A stretch of 7,057 bases of DNA from an uncultured Collinsella sp. (GCA_900546115.1 URBQ01000053.1:1-7057), one strand, 5' to 3'. Counted from the stretch's first letter, positions 1 through 6,983 are shown. Notes: generated by a model not told the origin, from the letters alone. A program made the numbers and translations.

Positions 1-7
1 ACGCAAA

Positions 8-38
8 GAAGGCCACTTAATGTGGCCTTCGTCTTGCG
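8..38 (-). terminator. Probable rho-independent terminator of the operon
   Basis: A perfect 9-bp inverted repeat (GAAGGCCAC at 8-16, GTGGCCTTC at 22-30) encloses a 5-nt loop. Read on the minus strand, the stem is followed by a short T-rich stretch (TTCTTT, partly within the stem). A second, outer pairing (CGCAA at 2-6 with TTGCG at 34-38) could lengthen the hairpin. It lies about 70 bases past the stop codon of the last gene of the leftward operon, where a terminator is expected. The T-tract is short, so it is not a textbook case. The plus-strand side has an even weaker T-tract, which favours minus-strand function. Confidence 0.6.
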
Positions 39-100
39 CAGGACTGTAGAGCAGGAAACCTTATATCCGGCCCCTCCGTCCGGGGACCGCGCCGTACCAG

Positions 101-2485
101 CTACAGCGTCATGTTTGGATCGGCGTCGACGTCGAACGGCGAGATTTCACCTCGGTCGAATTTGCGGCGAGCGACCTCCGCGATCATGGCGGCGTTGTCG
201 GTGCACGCCGAAAGCGGTGGCACCGTTACGCGGATCCCCTGACGCCCGAGCTTCTTGATCATCATCTCGCGCAGATGCGGATTAGCCGAGACACCACCGC
301 CGATGCAATACTCCTTGCACCCGGTGGCGTGCAGGGCGTTTTTGGCCTTCTTGTACTGCACGTCAAAGACCGCCGCCTCAAACGAGGCCGCTAGGTCGGG
401 CAGGTGAATCGTGCGCCCGGCCTTGGTCTCCTGCTCGATGTAGAGCGTCACCGCCGTCTTGAGGCCCGAAAGCGAGAAGCGATAGTCCCCCCTGCTGTTA
501 AGCGCGCGAGGAAAATCGATCGCGCGGGGATTGCCCGTCTCGGCCAGCTTGGAGATGATGGGGCCACCAGGATAGCCCAGACCCAACGCCTTGGCTACCT
601 TGTCGAAGGCCTCGCCCACAGCATCGTCGAGTGTCTCACCAAGTACCTCGTAGTCGCCCCATGCCTTCACGTGCACGAGCATGGTGTGCCCGCCCGAGAC
701 AAGCGTAAAGATAAACGGGGGCTTGAGGTCGGGCTGCGCCAACAGGTTGGCAAACAGGTGGCCCTCCAGATGATTGACGCACACGAGCGGCTTGCCGGCA
801 GCATACGCAAAGCCCTTGGCAAAGGCGACGCCCACCACCAGGGCGCCCACCAGGCCCGGACCCTGTGTCACGCCCACAGCGGCAAGCTCACTTGGTGTAA
901 TGGCTCCGCCCGTAAGGCCCAGCGACGCTGCGGCGTCCTCGAGTGCCGCATCCACGACACTCACAATCACCTCGACGTGCTTGCGCGAGGCGATCTCGGG
1001 CACCACGCCGCCAAAGCGTGCATGAAAATCAATCTGCGTCGACACCTGGTTGGCCAGCATATTGCCATCCGCATCGATAATCGCCACCGCCGTCTCGTCG
1101 CAGGAGCTCTCGATAGCGAGCACTAGGCGGCGACGCTCAATCTCGACACGTTCCTCGGCAGAGCGCCCAGGCGCAGGCAGCGGCCATACGCGCTGCTCTG
1201 CCGCCGTCGGCTCGGGCGAAGCATTGTCGACCGGAAGCACCAGGGGCAGCGGAGCCGTCATGACGATGGCATCCTTGCCGGCACCATAGTAGCCGCGGCG
1301 CCGTCCTGCCTCGGTAAAGCCCAGAGCGTTATAAAGCGCGATCGCTCCCTCGTTGTCGTCCTCGACCTCGAGCGAAGCCGTGGTGCAGCCGAGCATCTGG
1401 GCATCATAGCTCACATGCGACAGCAGCTTGCGGGCAATGCCCTCACGGCGATGTGCCGGGTCGACGGCGACATCCAGAATCTGCACATCACCGTCCACGA
1501 CCATACCGCCGGCAAGGCCCAGCAGCTTGCCGTCGTCGTGTGCCACCCACCAACTACGCGGCGCAGCGACGTCCTCGCCCAGTTCGGACAGGAACATGCC
1601 CGGCGTCCATGCCTTGTGTCCGGCACCTTCAAAGCAGGCTGCCTCTAGCGCGCTCGCGCCCTCGGCATCCGCCGCGCCCATGGGACGGAACTGCAGATGA
1701 CGACCGGCGAGCTCATCGGCAACGCCCGTAATTTCGCTCTGTGCACTCTCAGCAAGACCAAGACGCTTGCGCTCATTTTCCTCGGCATCCGAAAGGCGCG
1801 TGTAAATCGGCAGGACGCGAGCCGGATCGCCGTCACCCGCAGCGTGCGCGAGCAGCAAGCCCTCGCCCGAAGGCCACCACAGGTCGCGCTCCACGCAGCG
1901 GGCGGTCTCGTCCTCACCCAGCAGCTTGCCATAGCGCACGAGACCGTCACCGGTCAGCTGAACCTGGTCCCAGTCCGCTGCTCGGCGCCACTCATCGAGT
2001 GCCACGGCGGCCTTGACCACGTGTTCGCGCTCAAATTGACGCTCGGGGCCCTCATCGACCAGCATATACAGCGCCGGATATACCTCACCGCGCATAGCAT
2101 CGGCCAAGATACCAAGCTTGCCGCGCACGCCAGCCTTCCACGCCGTCCAAGCGCAAGCGTCGAGCGTCGACACGCCCAGCAGCGGAACATTGGCACCGCA
2201 CGCGAGGCCCTTGGCAGTGGAGATGCCGATGCGCACACCCGTAAACGACCCCGGGCCGCGGCCGACCACGTAGCAACCAACATCGCTGCGATCCAGACCG
2301 GCTTGAGCCAGCACGCCATCAACGGTATTCACGAGCTCAACGTTGGCGTGACGGCGACACATGTGGTCGCCACTCACGAGCTTCGTCTCGCCCGTCTGCC
2401 CATCAATCCAGCTTGCCGCGCAGGCAAGCATGTCGGTCGAAGTATCGAGCGCCACCACCAGCGCGTTGTCGTTATGCAAGCTCAT
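101..2485 (-). CDS. tsaB-rimI-tsaD: TsaB-RimI-TsaD fusion: t6A tRNA modification protein with built-in S18 acetyltransferase
   Basis: A 794-residue protein made of three normally separate enzymes. Residues about 1-232 are TsaB, the ASKHA-fold partner of TsaD (ALDTSTD at 12-18, GPGSFTGVRIG at 77-87, closing IYTR at 227-230). Residues about 263-410 are a GNAT acetyltransferase of the RimI type (acetyl-CoA loop HRREGIARKLL at 345-355, ALYNALGF at 383-390, then the paired tyrosines near 400). RimI acetylates the N-terminal alanine of ribosomal protein S18. Residues about 453-794 are TsaD, which transfers threonylcarbamoyl to A37 of ANN-decoding tRNAs: IESSCDETA at 458-466, metal ligands H572 and H576 in HLEGH, LVSGGHT at 595-601, GGGVSAN at 729-735 and D763 in CTDNA. 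All key motifs look intact, so all three activities are plausible. The two linkers (about 233-262, charged; about 414-452, rich in Pro and Glu) look flexible. The ATG at 2485 is preferred over an in-frame TTG at 2503 because AAGG at 2495-2498 precedes it by 9 nt. It overlaps the end of tsaE by 14 bp, suggesting translational coupling. It is the last gene of the operon. Confidence 0.93.
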   Translation of the reverse strand: MSLHNDNALVVALDTSTDMLACAASWIDGQTGETKLVSGDHMCRRHANVELVNTVDGVLAQAGLDRSDVGCYVVGRGPGSFTGVRIGISTAKGLACGANVPLLGVSTLDACAWTAWKAGVRGKLGILADAMRGEVYPALYMLVDEGPERQFEREHVVKAAVALDEWRRAADWDQVQLTGDGLVRYGKLLGEDETARCVERDLWWPSGEGLLLAHAAGDGDPARVLPIYTRLSDAEENERKRLGLAESAQSEITGVADELAGRHLQFRPMGAADAEGASALEAACFEGAGHKAWTPGMFLSELGEDVAAPRSWWVAHDDGKLLGLAGGMVVDGDVQILDVAVDPAHRREGIARKLLSHVSYDAQMLGCTTASLEVEDDNEGAIALYNALGFTEAGRRRGYYGAGKDAIVMTAPLPLVLPVDNASPEPTAAEQRVWPLPAPGRSAEERVEIERRRLVLAIESSCDETAVAIIDADGNMLANQVSTQIDFHARFGGVVPEIASRKHVEVIVSVVDAALEDAAASLGLTGGAITPSELAAVGVTQGPGLVGALVVGVAFAKGFAYAAGKPLVCVNHLEGHLFANLLAQPDLKPPFIFTLVSGGHTMLVHVKAWGDYEVLGETLDDAVGEAFDKVAKALGLGYPGGPIISKLAETGNPRAIDFPRALNSRGDYRFSLSGLKTAVTLYIEQETKAGRTIHLPDLAASFEAAVFDVQYKKAKNALHATGCKEYCIGGGVSANPHLREMMIKKLGRQGIRVTVPPLSACTDNAAMIAEVARRKFDRGEISPFDVDADPNMTL

Positions 2486-2978
2486 CTTGTACAGCCTTAT
2501 CAATCAAATGGGAAAGCTCCATTGCACGGTCACCGTGCGCCTCGAGCGTTATCGTTCGCACATCACTGTCGCCCTCATCACGCCTGAGCGTCACCGAAAG
2601 ATACTCATCCGTCAGCTCGTCTTGGAATTGTTCGCCCCATTCCAGCAGGCAAGCACCCTCATAGCCCAGCACATCGAAAATGCCCGTATCCTCGAGCTCG
2701 TAGGCATGCTCCAGGCGGTATAGATCAAAGTGAAACAGCGGAATACGACCTTGATCGTGGACGGCCATGAGCGCAAACGTAGGGCTCGTAACCATATGCC
2801 CATCGCCCAGCCCGCGCGAGACGCCCTTGGTAAAGTGAGTTTTGCCCACTCCCAGGCCACCGGTCAGGATGAGCACATCGCCGTCCTCAAGGCACGGTGC
2901 AATTAGCTCGCCAAAGTACTCCGTATCGGCAGCGCAAGTCGTTTTGTAAGTACCTACCCCCAGGCGTTCCAGGGACAT
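2472..2978 (-). CDS. tsaE: tRNA t6A biosynthesis ATPase TsaE
   Basis: This 168-residue cytoplasmic P-loop ATPase binds the TsaB-TsaD complex and uses ATP hydrolysis to reset it between rounds of t6A37 synthesis. The Walker A loop is GGLGVGKT at 40-47. It is followed by the family motifs VTSPTFALM at 63-71, HFDLYRL at 83-89 and LLEWGEQF at 111-118. The length is near the family norm (about 150-170). The loop usually reads GDLGxGKT; here the Asp is Gly (residue 41), while the Lys and Thr that contact the phosphates remain. The ATG at 2978 has AAGGAG at 2984-2989 with a 5-nt spacer. The gene lies 12 nt after the glycosylase and overlaps the downstream fusion gene, which encodes its binding partners TsaB and TsaD. 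That places the whole TsaBDE set in two adjacent genes. Confidence 0.95.
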   Translation of the reverse strand: MSLERLGVGTYKTTCAADTEYFGELIAPCLEDGDVLILTGGLGVGKTHFTKGVSRGLGDGHMVTSPTFALMAVHDQGRIPLFHFDLYRLEHAYELEDTGIFDVLGYEGACLLEWGEQFQDELTDEYLSVTLRRDEGDSDVRTITLEAHGDRAMELSHLIDKAVQDELA

Positions 2979-2983
2979 ATATG

Positions 2984-2989
2984 CTCCTT
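2984..2989 (-). promoter_or_regulatory. Ribosome binding site of tsaE
   Basis: AAGGAG on the minus strand, 5 nt before the ATG at 2978 and inside the 12-nt gap after the glycosylase stop codon. It fixes the tsaE start. Confidence 0.8.
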
Positions 2990-2990
2990 A

Positions 2991-3611
2991 TTATTCCGAG
3001 GCGTCCTCTGGTGCGGGATGTCGCCCCAGATAGTCGCCCAGCATCTTAAAGTCTTCCTCCAGCAGCTCCTGCCACGCCGGATTGCGTAGCGCTGCTGCCG
3101 GATGGAAAGTGGGCATCACCACAAAGTGCCCCATCTGATGGAACCTGCCGCGCAGCTTGGTAATGCCGATCTCGGTCTTGAGCACAAAGTGCGTTGCGGG
3201 GTTGCCGAGCGTCACGATGATATCGGGCCAGATGCTTCGAATCTGCTCGCGCAAAAACGGTGAGCAAGCCAGCACTTCCTCGGGGCGCGGATTGCGGTTT
3301 CCCGGCGGGCGGCACTTAAGCACGTTGGCAATGTAGGCGTCTTCGCGTTTGAGCCCCGCCAGCGACAAAATGCCGTTGAGGTCCTCGCCTGCCGCCCCCA
3401 CAAAGGGCTCGCCCTGCAAATCCTCATTACGGCCCGGCGCCTCGCCAATAAACATCACGCGAGCGCGGGGGTTTCCCACGCCAAACACGATGTTGTGGCG
3501 CGACTGGTAAAGCTGGCAAAGGTGACAATCGCCCAGAACGGCCTCGATCTCCTCGAGTGCGACCTCACGCGGCGCCTGATGGCTATGGCCGGGAATGTGC
3601 ATGACGCCCAT
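2991..3611 (-). CDS. Family 4 uracil-DNA glycosylase with iron-sulfur cluster
   Basis: This 206-residue enzyme removes uracil, arising from cytosine deamination or dUMP incorporation, from DNA at the start of base excision repair. It matches the family 4 (UDGa-like) type. The four cysteines expected to hold a [4Fe-4S] cluster are C29 and C32 (CHLC), C100 (KCRPPGNRNP) and C116. The catalytic motif 1 is GEAPGRNED at 56-64, followed by GEPFVGAAGE at 67-76. The second active-site motif is HPAAALRNP at 170-178. The length fits the family. The reading frame stays open upstream to a TTG at 3659 inside alr, but the ATG at 3611 is chosen because AGGAG at 3617-3621 sits 5 nt before it and the family fold starts soon after. 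Another ATG lies at 3602. The gene is 8 nt from alr and 12 nt from tsaE, so it is almost certainly co-transcribed. It has no obvious functional tie to its neighbours. Ung (family 1) motifs are absent. Confidence 0.92.
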   Translation of the reverse strand: MGVMHIPGHSHQAPREVALEEIEAVLGDCHLCQLYQSRHNIVFGVGNPRARVMFIGEAPGRNEDLQGEPFVGAAGEDLNGILSLAGLKREDAYIANVLKCRPPGNRNPRPEEVLACSPFLREQIRSIWPDIIVTLGNPATHFVLKTEIGITKLRGRFHQMGHFVVMPTFHPAAALRNPAWQELLEEDFKMLGDYLGRHPAPEDASE

Positions 3612-3616
3612 AGCGA

Positions 3617-3621
3617 CTCCT
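3617..3621 (-). promoter_or_regulatory. Ribosome binding site deciding the glycosylase start
   Basis: AGGAG on the minus strand overlaps the alr stop codon (TAG at 3620-3622) and lies 5 nt before the ATG at 3611. It supports that ATG over the upstream TTG at 3659 and suggests that ribosomes finishing alr re-initiate here. Confidence 0.75.
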
Positions 3622-4765
3622 ACACGTAGACCTTGTCGAGACGCATACCAAAGCCGCAAGCGACCTCGTAGTTAATCGTGCCGCGTAGGCGCGCCATCTC
3701 GTCCATGGTAATCTCGGCATCTCCATCGCGGCCGACAATGATCATCTCGTCACCATACTCGGCCTCGGGAATCTCATGCGCCGGGTTGGACTGAATGGCG
3801 ACCATAAACTGGTCCATGCAGATATTGCCCACCTGACGCACACGCTCGCCGCGATACAGCACGTCCATACGATTGGAAAGCGTACGCGAAAGGCCATCGG
3901 CATAACCGATCGGAAGGGTGCAGATCTGAACGCGCGTGCGCGGTACGCGGTAGGTAAAGCCGTAGCCCACGCCCTCGCCCATCGCAGGATGCGCCACGCG
4001 CGTCACACGCGCGTGGACGCTCATGACGGGATCAAGCTGCATCACACGACCACTCAGCTCACATGGCTGCAGACCATACAAACCGATGCCGGCACGAATC
4101 ATGTCAAAGTGCATTGAAGAATCGAGCATCGAGGACGGCGTATTGGCACAATGCACGATACCGCATTCAAAACCTGCGTCCTTAATGGCCTGAACGGCCT
4201 CGGTAAAACGCTGGCACTGCAGCTTGTAGTCCCAGCCCGAAGGTTCATCGGCCGTGGCAAAGTGCGTAAATACGCCGTCGCACTGAATACCGCGATGGAA
4301 GCTGATGCCGCGGACAAAGTCGAGCACCTGTGTGTAGTGAACGCCAATGCGGTTCATGCCCGTCTCGATGGCAAGATGGTACTTGCCCACCTTGCCCGCC
4401 GCGACGGCGCATTCGCCATACGCAAGAGCAAAGTCAGACGTATAGACCGAGGGCATGATATCAAACTCGAGCAACGTCGGAATAGCCTCGATAGGCGGCT
4501 CGCTTAGGATGAGGACGGGTTTCGTAATCCCGCCCTGTCGGAGCTCAACGCCCTCGTTAACCGTCGCCACGGCAAACATGTCGGCACCGGCCGAATACAT
4601 GATCTTGGCACACTCAACAGCTCCATGACCATAAGCATCGGCCTTGACCACGCAGCACAGGCGCTGACGCGGATTCAACAAGTTCTTATAGGCCCTCGTG
4701 TTGCGACGGAGCGCCCCGCGGTCGATCTCGACCCAGGACCAGCGCGCCAAATCGGCTTTATTCAT
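3620..4765 (-). CDS. alr: Alanine racemase
   Basis: This 381-residue PLP enzyme interconverts L- and D-alanine in the cytoplasm and supplies D-alanine for the peptidoglycan peptide. The N-terminal TIM barrel carries the PLP-binding lysine K41 in KADAYGHG (41-48), and MNRIG at 137-141 with R139 near the cofactor. THFATAD at 167-173 and RAGIGLYG at 224-231 complete the barrel signature. The C-terminal beta domain starts around residue 245. It holds the second catalytic base Y268 in GVGYGFTY, LPIGYADG at 284-291, CMDQ at 316-319 and INYEVACG at 364-371. The length is typical (about 360-390). The ATG at 4765 follows the nnr stop by 2 nt and has no clear Shine-Dalgarno at a normal distance (GAAGG at 4781-4785 is 15 nt away), so translation probably depends on coupling to nnr. 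The next in-frame Met is far inside the barrel, so this start is secure. The alr-nnr-acpS neighbourhood is common in Gram-positive bacteria. Confidence 0.97.
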   Translation of the reverse strand: MNKADLARWSWVEIDRGALRRNTRAYKNLLNPRQRLCCVVKADAYGHGAVECAKIMYSAGADMFAVATVNEGVELRQGGITKPVLILSEPPIEAIPTLLEFDIMPSVYTSDFALAYGECAVAAGKVGKYHLAIETGMNRIGVHYTQVLDFVRGISFHRGIQCDGVFTHFATADEPSGWDYKLQCQRFTEAVQAIKDAGFECGIVHCANTPSSMLDSSMHFDMIRAGIGLYGLQPCELSGRVMQLDPVMSVHARVTRVAHPAMGEGVGYGFTYRVPRTRVQICTLPIGYADGLSRTLSNRMDVLYRGERVRQVGNICMDQFMVAIQSNPAHEIPEAEYGDEMIIVGRDGDAEITMDEMARLRGTINYEVACGFGMRLDKVYV

Positions 4766-4767
4766 GA

Positions 4768-6384
4768 TTAGTCATCCGACCCTTCGTCCATGATTCCCAG
4801 ATCTTCGAGCGCATCCTTTGCCGCCAGCTCCATGGCAGGACCGATCAAGTCGATAAGATCGGTCGCGATAACGCTCTTCTCACCATACTCCGTCGCCGCA
4901 GCAAAACCGGCGTAGCTGTGAAGTGCAACGGCGTACGAATACAGCAACTCCCAACGATCCATCTCGTCGCGCATGGTGGCAAGCGTGCCGGCCAAAATAC
5001 CCGCGAGAACATCACCCGAACCGGCAGTTGCCAGAGAAGCCGGACCCGAGAGCGGCAGCAGCACGCGCTCAACGCCACAGATAGCCGTCGTCGGCCCCTT
5101 GGCAATGACCACCAGATTGTCGGAGCCTGCAGCCCAGACAACCTTCTGCGCGGCCGCAATCGCGGTACCAAGGTCGTTCACCTCGTCACCGGCAACCAGG
5201 CGCGAAAGCTCACGATAGTGCGGCGTCATAACCAACGGCTGCTCGCGGCGATACATCTCGGGGTTACTATCAATACCGTCAATGGCAATCTTAGCAAGGC
5301 AGTTGAGTGCATCGGCGTCCAAAATTAGCGGTACATCAAGCTCGAGCAAGCCCGAAACCACCTGCATAGCGCCGGCAGACGTCGTCATACCGGGACCGCA
5401 CAGCACGCAGCTGTACTTCTTTGCGATCTCGCACACCGTCATGCGCGCAGCGGCGCCAAAGGAGCCGCGGGAATCAGACGGAATAGCAAAGACCGGAATC
5501 GAAGGAAGTGCCATGCGAATGAGATTGGCGCAGGCGTCAGGAGCCGCGACTGCCACGTAACCAGCACCCGCGCGAGCTGCAGACTTGGCCGCCATAATGG
5601 CAGCACCAGGATATTGCGCAGATCCGGCGACAATAAGCACGGAGCCACGGGAATACTTATCGATATTCGATGGTAGCGGAGCAAAGTAATCAACTAAGTC
5701 ACCGGGCTCGACAATCTCGGCGGCGTGGTCGACATCATCGATGACCTCGTCAAGACGGTCGTAAAGATTGCCGCAGATCAAATCGCCAGCATACTCAGGA
5801 CCATCAGCGCTATACAGACCAATCTTGGGCGCAATCATCGTCACCGTGCGCTCGGCACGAATGCAGTCGTCATCAACAACGCCCGTCTCTGCATTCAGGC
5901 CCGAGGGGACATCAATGGATACGACACAATCGGCGCATTCATTGACCGTAGGAATCCAAATGGAGAACGGCGCACGCAGATTCCCGTGGAAACCGGTACC
6001 AAAAATGGCATCGACAACAACATCGGCCTTATCGATCAAAACCTCGAGTTCATCACGCGAGGGGCCGACGCAAACGTGCACATCGCGGCCGGCAGTACGA
6101 CGAGCAACATGACGTGCCAGAGCAGCAGGAATCTCATCCGGTTCAACCGGAGAAACGATATCCACGTCCACACCCTTATGGCTCAGGATATCGGCGGCAA
6201 CCCAACCGTCGCCGCCATTATTACCAAAACCGACCAAAACGAGAACCCGATCGGGATTGAGCTTCAAGACCTCGTTAGCGGCAAACTCACCCGCTAGCTC
6301 CATAAGCTCGGCCTTCGAAGTCCCTTCGCGTTCGATGATATCCTCGAGACGAACGACTTCTTCGGTACTCAAAACCGGTTTCAT
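4768..6384 (-). CDS. nnr: Bifunctional NAD(P)H-hydrate repair enzyme (epimerase plus ADP-dependent dehydratase)
   Basis: This 538-residue, two-domain protein repairs NADHX and NADPHX, the hydrated forms of NAD(P)H made by heat or by enzyme side reactions. The N-terminal YjeF_N domain (about 1-215) is the R/S epimerase: GFGNNGGDGWV at 52-62, DAIFGTG at 125-131 and DVPSGLNAETG at 158-168. The C-terminal ribokinase-like domain (about 225-525) is the dehydratase, which works only on the S form: KYSRGSVLIVAGS at 243-255, CGPGM at 329-333, LDADALN at 355-361, TPHYREL at 387-393 and AGSGDVLAGI at 454-463 with the likely catalytic D458. The TPH motif usually continues PGE; here it is YRE, which keeps the glutamate. 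The length fits the fused bacterial form. The start ATG follows the acpS TAG with no gap, and AGGAG at 6390-6394 lies within the last acpS codons. A short acidic tail (EGSDD) ends the protein. Confidence 0.96.
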   Translation of the reverse strand: MKPVLSTEEVVRLEDIIEREGTSKAELMELAGEFAANEVLKLNPDRVLVLVGFGNNGGDGWVAADILSHKGVDVDIVSPVEPDEIPAALARHVARRTAGRDVHVCVGPSRDELEVLIDKADVVVDAIFGTGFHGNLRAPFSIWIPTVNECADCVVSIDVPSGLNAETGVVDDDCIRAERTVTMIAPKIGLYSADGPEYAGDLICGNLYDRLDEVIDDVDHAAEIVEPGDLVDYFAPLPSNIDKYSRGSVLIVAGSAQYPGAAIMAAKSAARAGAGYVAVAAPDACANLIRMALPSIPVFAIPSDSRGSFGAAARMTVCEIAKKYSCVLCGPGMTTSAGAMQVVSGLLELDVPLILDADALNCLAKIAIDGIDSNPEMYRREQPLVMTPHYRELSRLVAGDEVNDLGTAIAAAQKVVWAAGSDNLVVIAKGPTTAICGVERVLLPLSGPASLATAGSGDVLAGILAGTLATMRDEMDRWELLYSYAVALHSYAGFAAATEYGEKSVIATDLIDLIGPAMELAAKDALEDLGIMDEGSDD

Positions 6385-6924
6385 CTATGCTCCTAGCGTA
6401 TCTTGCGAAGCATCGCCCAGGTGCTCCGTCAATGCTGAATTCTGCAGCTGCTCGAGCTCATCTAATACAGAGCGAGCCTCTTTAAATGTCTGCGCAACGC
6501 GTTTCTTGGTGCTCACCTTTTCATCTTTTGGCTTAGGCCGAGCATCTTCGGTAATCGCGATGGCATTCGCAACGGCCAAGTCTCCCGTAAGCGTAATGGA
6601 AAGAGCGACCTCAACAACACCCAGTTCTTGAGCGATCTCGAGAGCACGGCCCGAAAGCAGCGCCTTCGGTTTGCCGAGTTTATCACGCGTTACCGAAACA
6701 TCCTTGCGACCCACGCCTTGACTAAAACCCGTGCCGAGAGCTTTAAGCACCGCCTCGCGCGAAGCAAAGCGGCTCGCATAGTGAGCAGCGGGACGCGATG
6801 ATGCATCGCAATACGCACGCTCTTCTTCGGTAAACACACGCCGAGCAAACGACGGCGTCTTTTCAAGAATTGATTTCATGCGGGAAATCTCGACGATATC
6901 AACGCCGATACCAGCTTCAGCCAT
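6385..6924 (-). CDS. acpS: Holo-[acyl-carrier-protein] synthase with C-terminal extension
   Basis: This 179-residue enzyme moves the 4'-phosphopantetheine arm from coenzyme A to a serine of acyl carrier protein, making it active for fatty acid synthesis. The AcpS core covers about residues 4-126. It has the magnesium-binding motif GIGVDIVEISR at 5-15 (D9), RFASREAVLKALGTG at 52-66 (E57 and K61), KLGKPK at 82-87 and SITLTGDLAVANAIA at 109-123. Bacterial AcpS is normally about 120-130 residues. Residues 127-179 form an extra tail: a basic Lys/Pro stretch, then a probable amphipathic helix (about 140-165), then a polar end. I recognise no domain in it. The ATG at 6924 is preferred to the one at 6936 because the upstream ATG lies at the edge of the Shine-Dalgarno sequence GGAGGTGA (6927-6934), leaving no binding site of its own. 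It is the first gene of the operon; its stop codon directly touches the nnr start. Confidence 0.94.
   Translation of the reverse strand: MAEAGIGVDIVEISRMKSILEKTPSFARRVFTEEERAYCDASSRPAAHYASRFASREAVLKALGTGFSQGVGRKDVSVTRDKLGKPKALLSGRALEIAQELGVVEVALSITLTGDLAVANAIAITEDARPKPKDEKVSTKKRVAQTFKEARSVLDELEQLQNSALTEHLGDASQDTLGA
6390..6394 (-). promoter_or_regulatory. Ribosome binding site of nnr inside acpS
   Basis: AGGAG on the minus strand, 5 nt before the nnr ATG at 6384 and formed by the last sense codons of acpS. It supports the nnr start and coupled translation of the two genes. Confidence 0.7.
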
Positions 6925-6926
6925 GT

Positions 6927-6934
6927 TCACCTCC
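6927..6934 (-). promoter_or_regulatory. Ribosome binding site deciding the acpS start
   Basis: GGAGGTGA on the minus strand is a full match to the 16S rRNA 3' end and lies just before the ATG at 6924 (5 nt after GGAGG). It overlaps an in-frame ATG at 6934-6936, which is therefore unlikely to be the start. Confidence 0.85.
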
Positions 6935-6953
6935 ATATCGCACAGACTAAGTT

Positions 6954-6983
6954 ATTGTAGCCCGTTCGCAGAAGATGCGACAA
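6954..6983 (-). promoter_or_regulatory. Candidate sigma-A promoter P2 of the operon
   Basis: On the minus strand, a -35 box TTGTCG (6978-6983, 4 of 6 to consensus) and a -10 box TACAAT (6954-6959, 5 of 6) are separated by 18 nt. A start near 6947 would give a leader of about 23 nt with the Shine-Dalgarno well placed. It is found by eye from consensus boxes only. Confidence 0.5.

Noticed and set aside
404..1126. Plus-strand open frame of 240 codons opposite the TsaD domain
   Set aside because: It is a shadow of tsaD: no recognisable motif, and Arg/His/Ala-rich composition from complementary codons.
2486..2503. Upstream TTG start for the TsaB-RimI-TsaD fusion
   Set aside because: The ATG at 2485 has AAGG 9 nt before it and begins just before the TsaB fold; the TTG adds six residues with no family match.
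1697..2587. Long plus-strand open frame of 296 codons opposite tsaB
   Set aside because: It is antisense to the strongly supported TsaB and TsaE coding regions, shows no protein family motif and has a basic, low-complexity composition typical of shadow frames in GC-rich DNA.
3612..3659. Upstream TTG start for the glycosylase
   Set aside because: It would add 16 residues overlapping alr by 40 bp without a Shine-Dalgarno; the ATG at 3611 has AGGAG at the right distance.
5725..6297. Plus-strand open frame of 190 codons opposite the Nnr epimerase domain
   Set aside because: It is antisense to conserved Nnr motifs, has no family signature and no clear ribosome binding site.
6925..6936. Upstream ATG for acpS
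   Set aside because: It overlaps the Shine-Dalgarno that serves the ATG at 6924 and has no ribosome binding site of its own.
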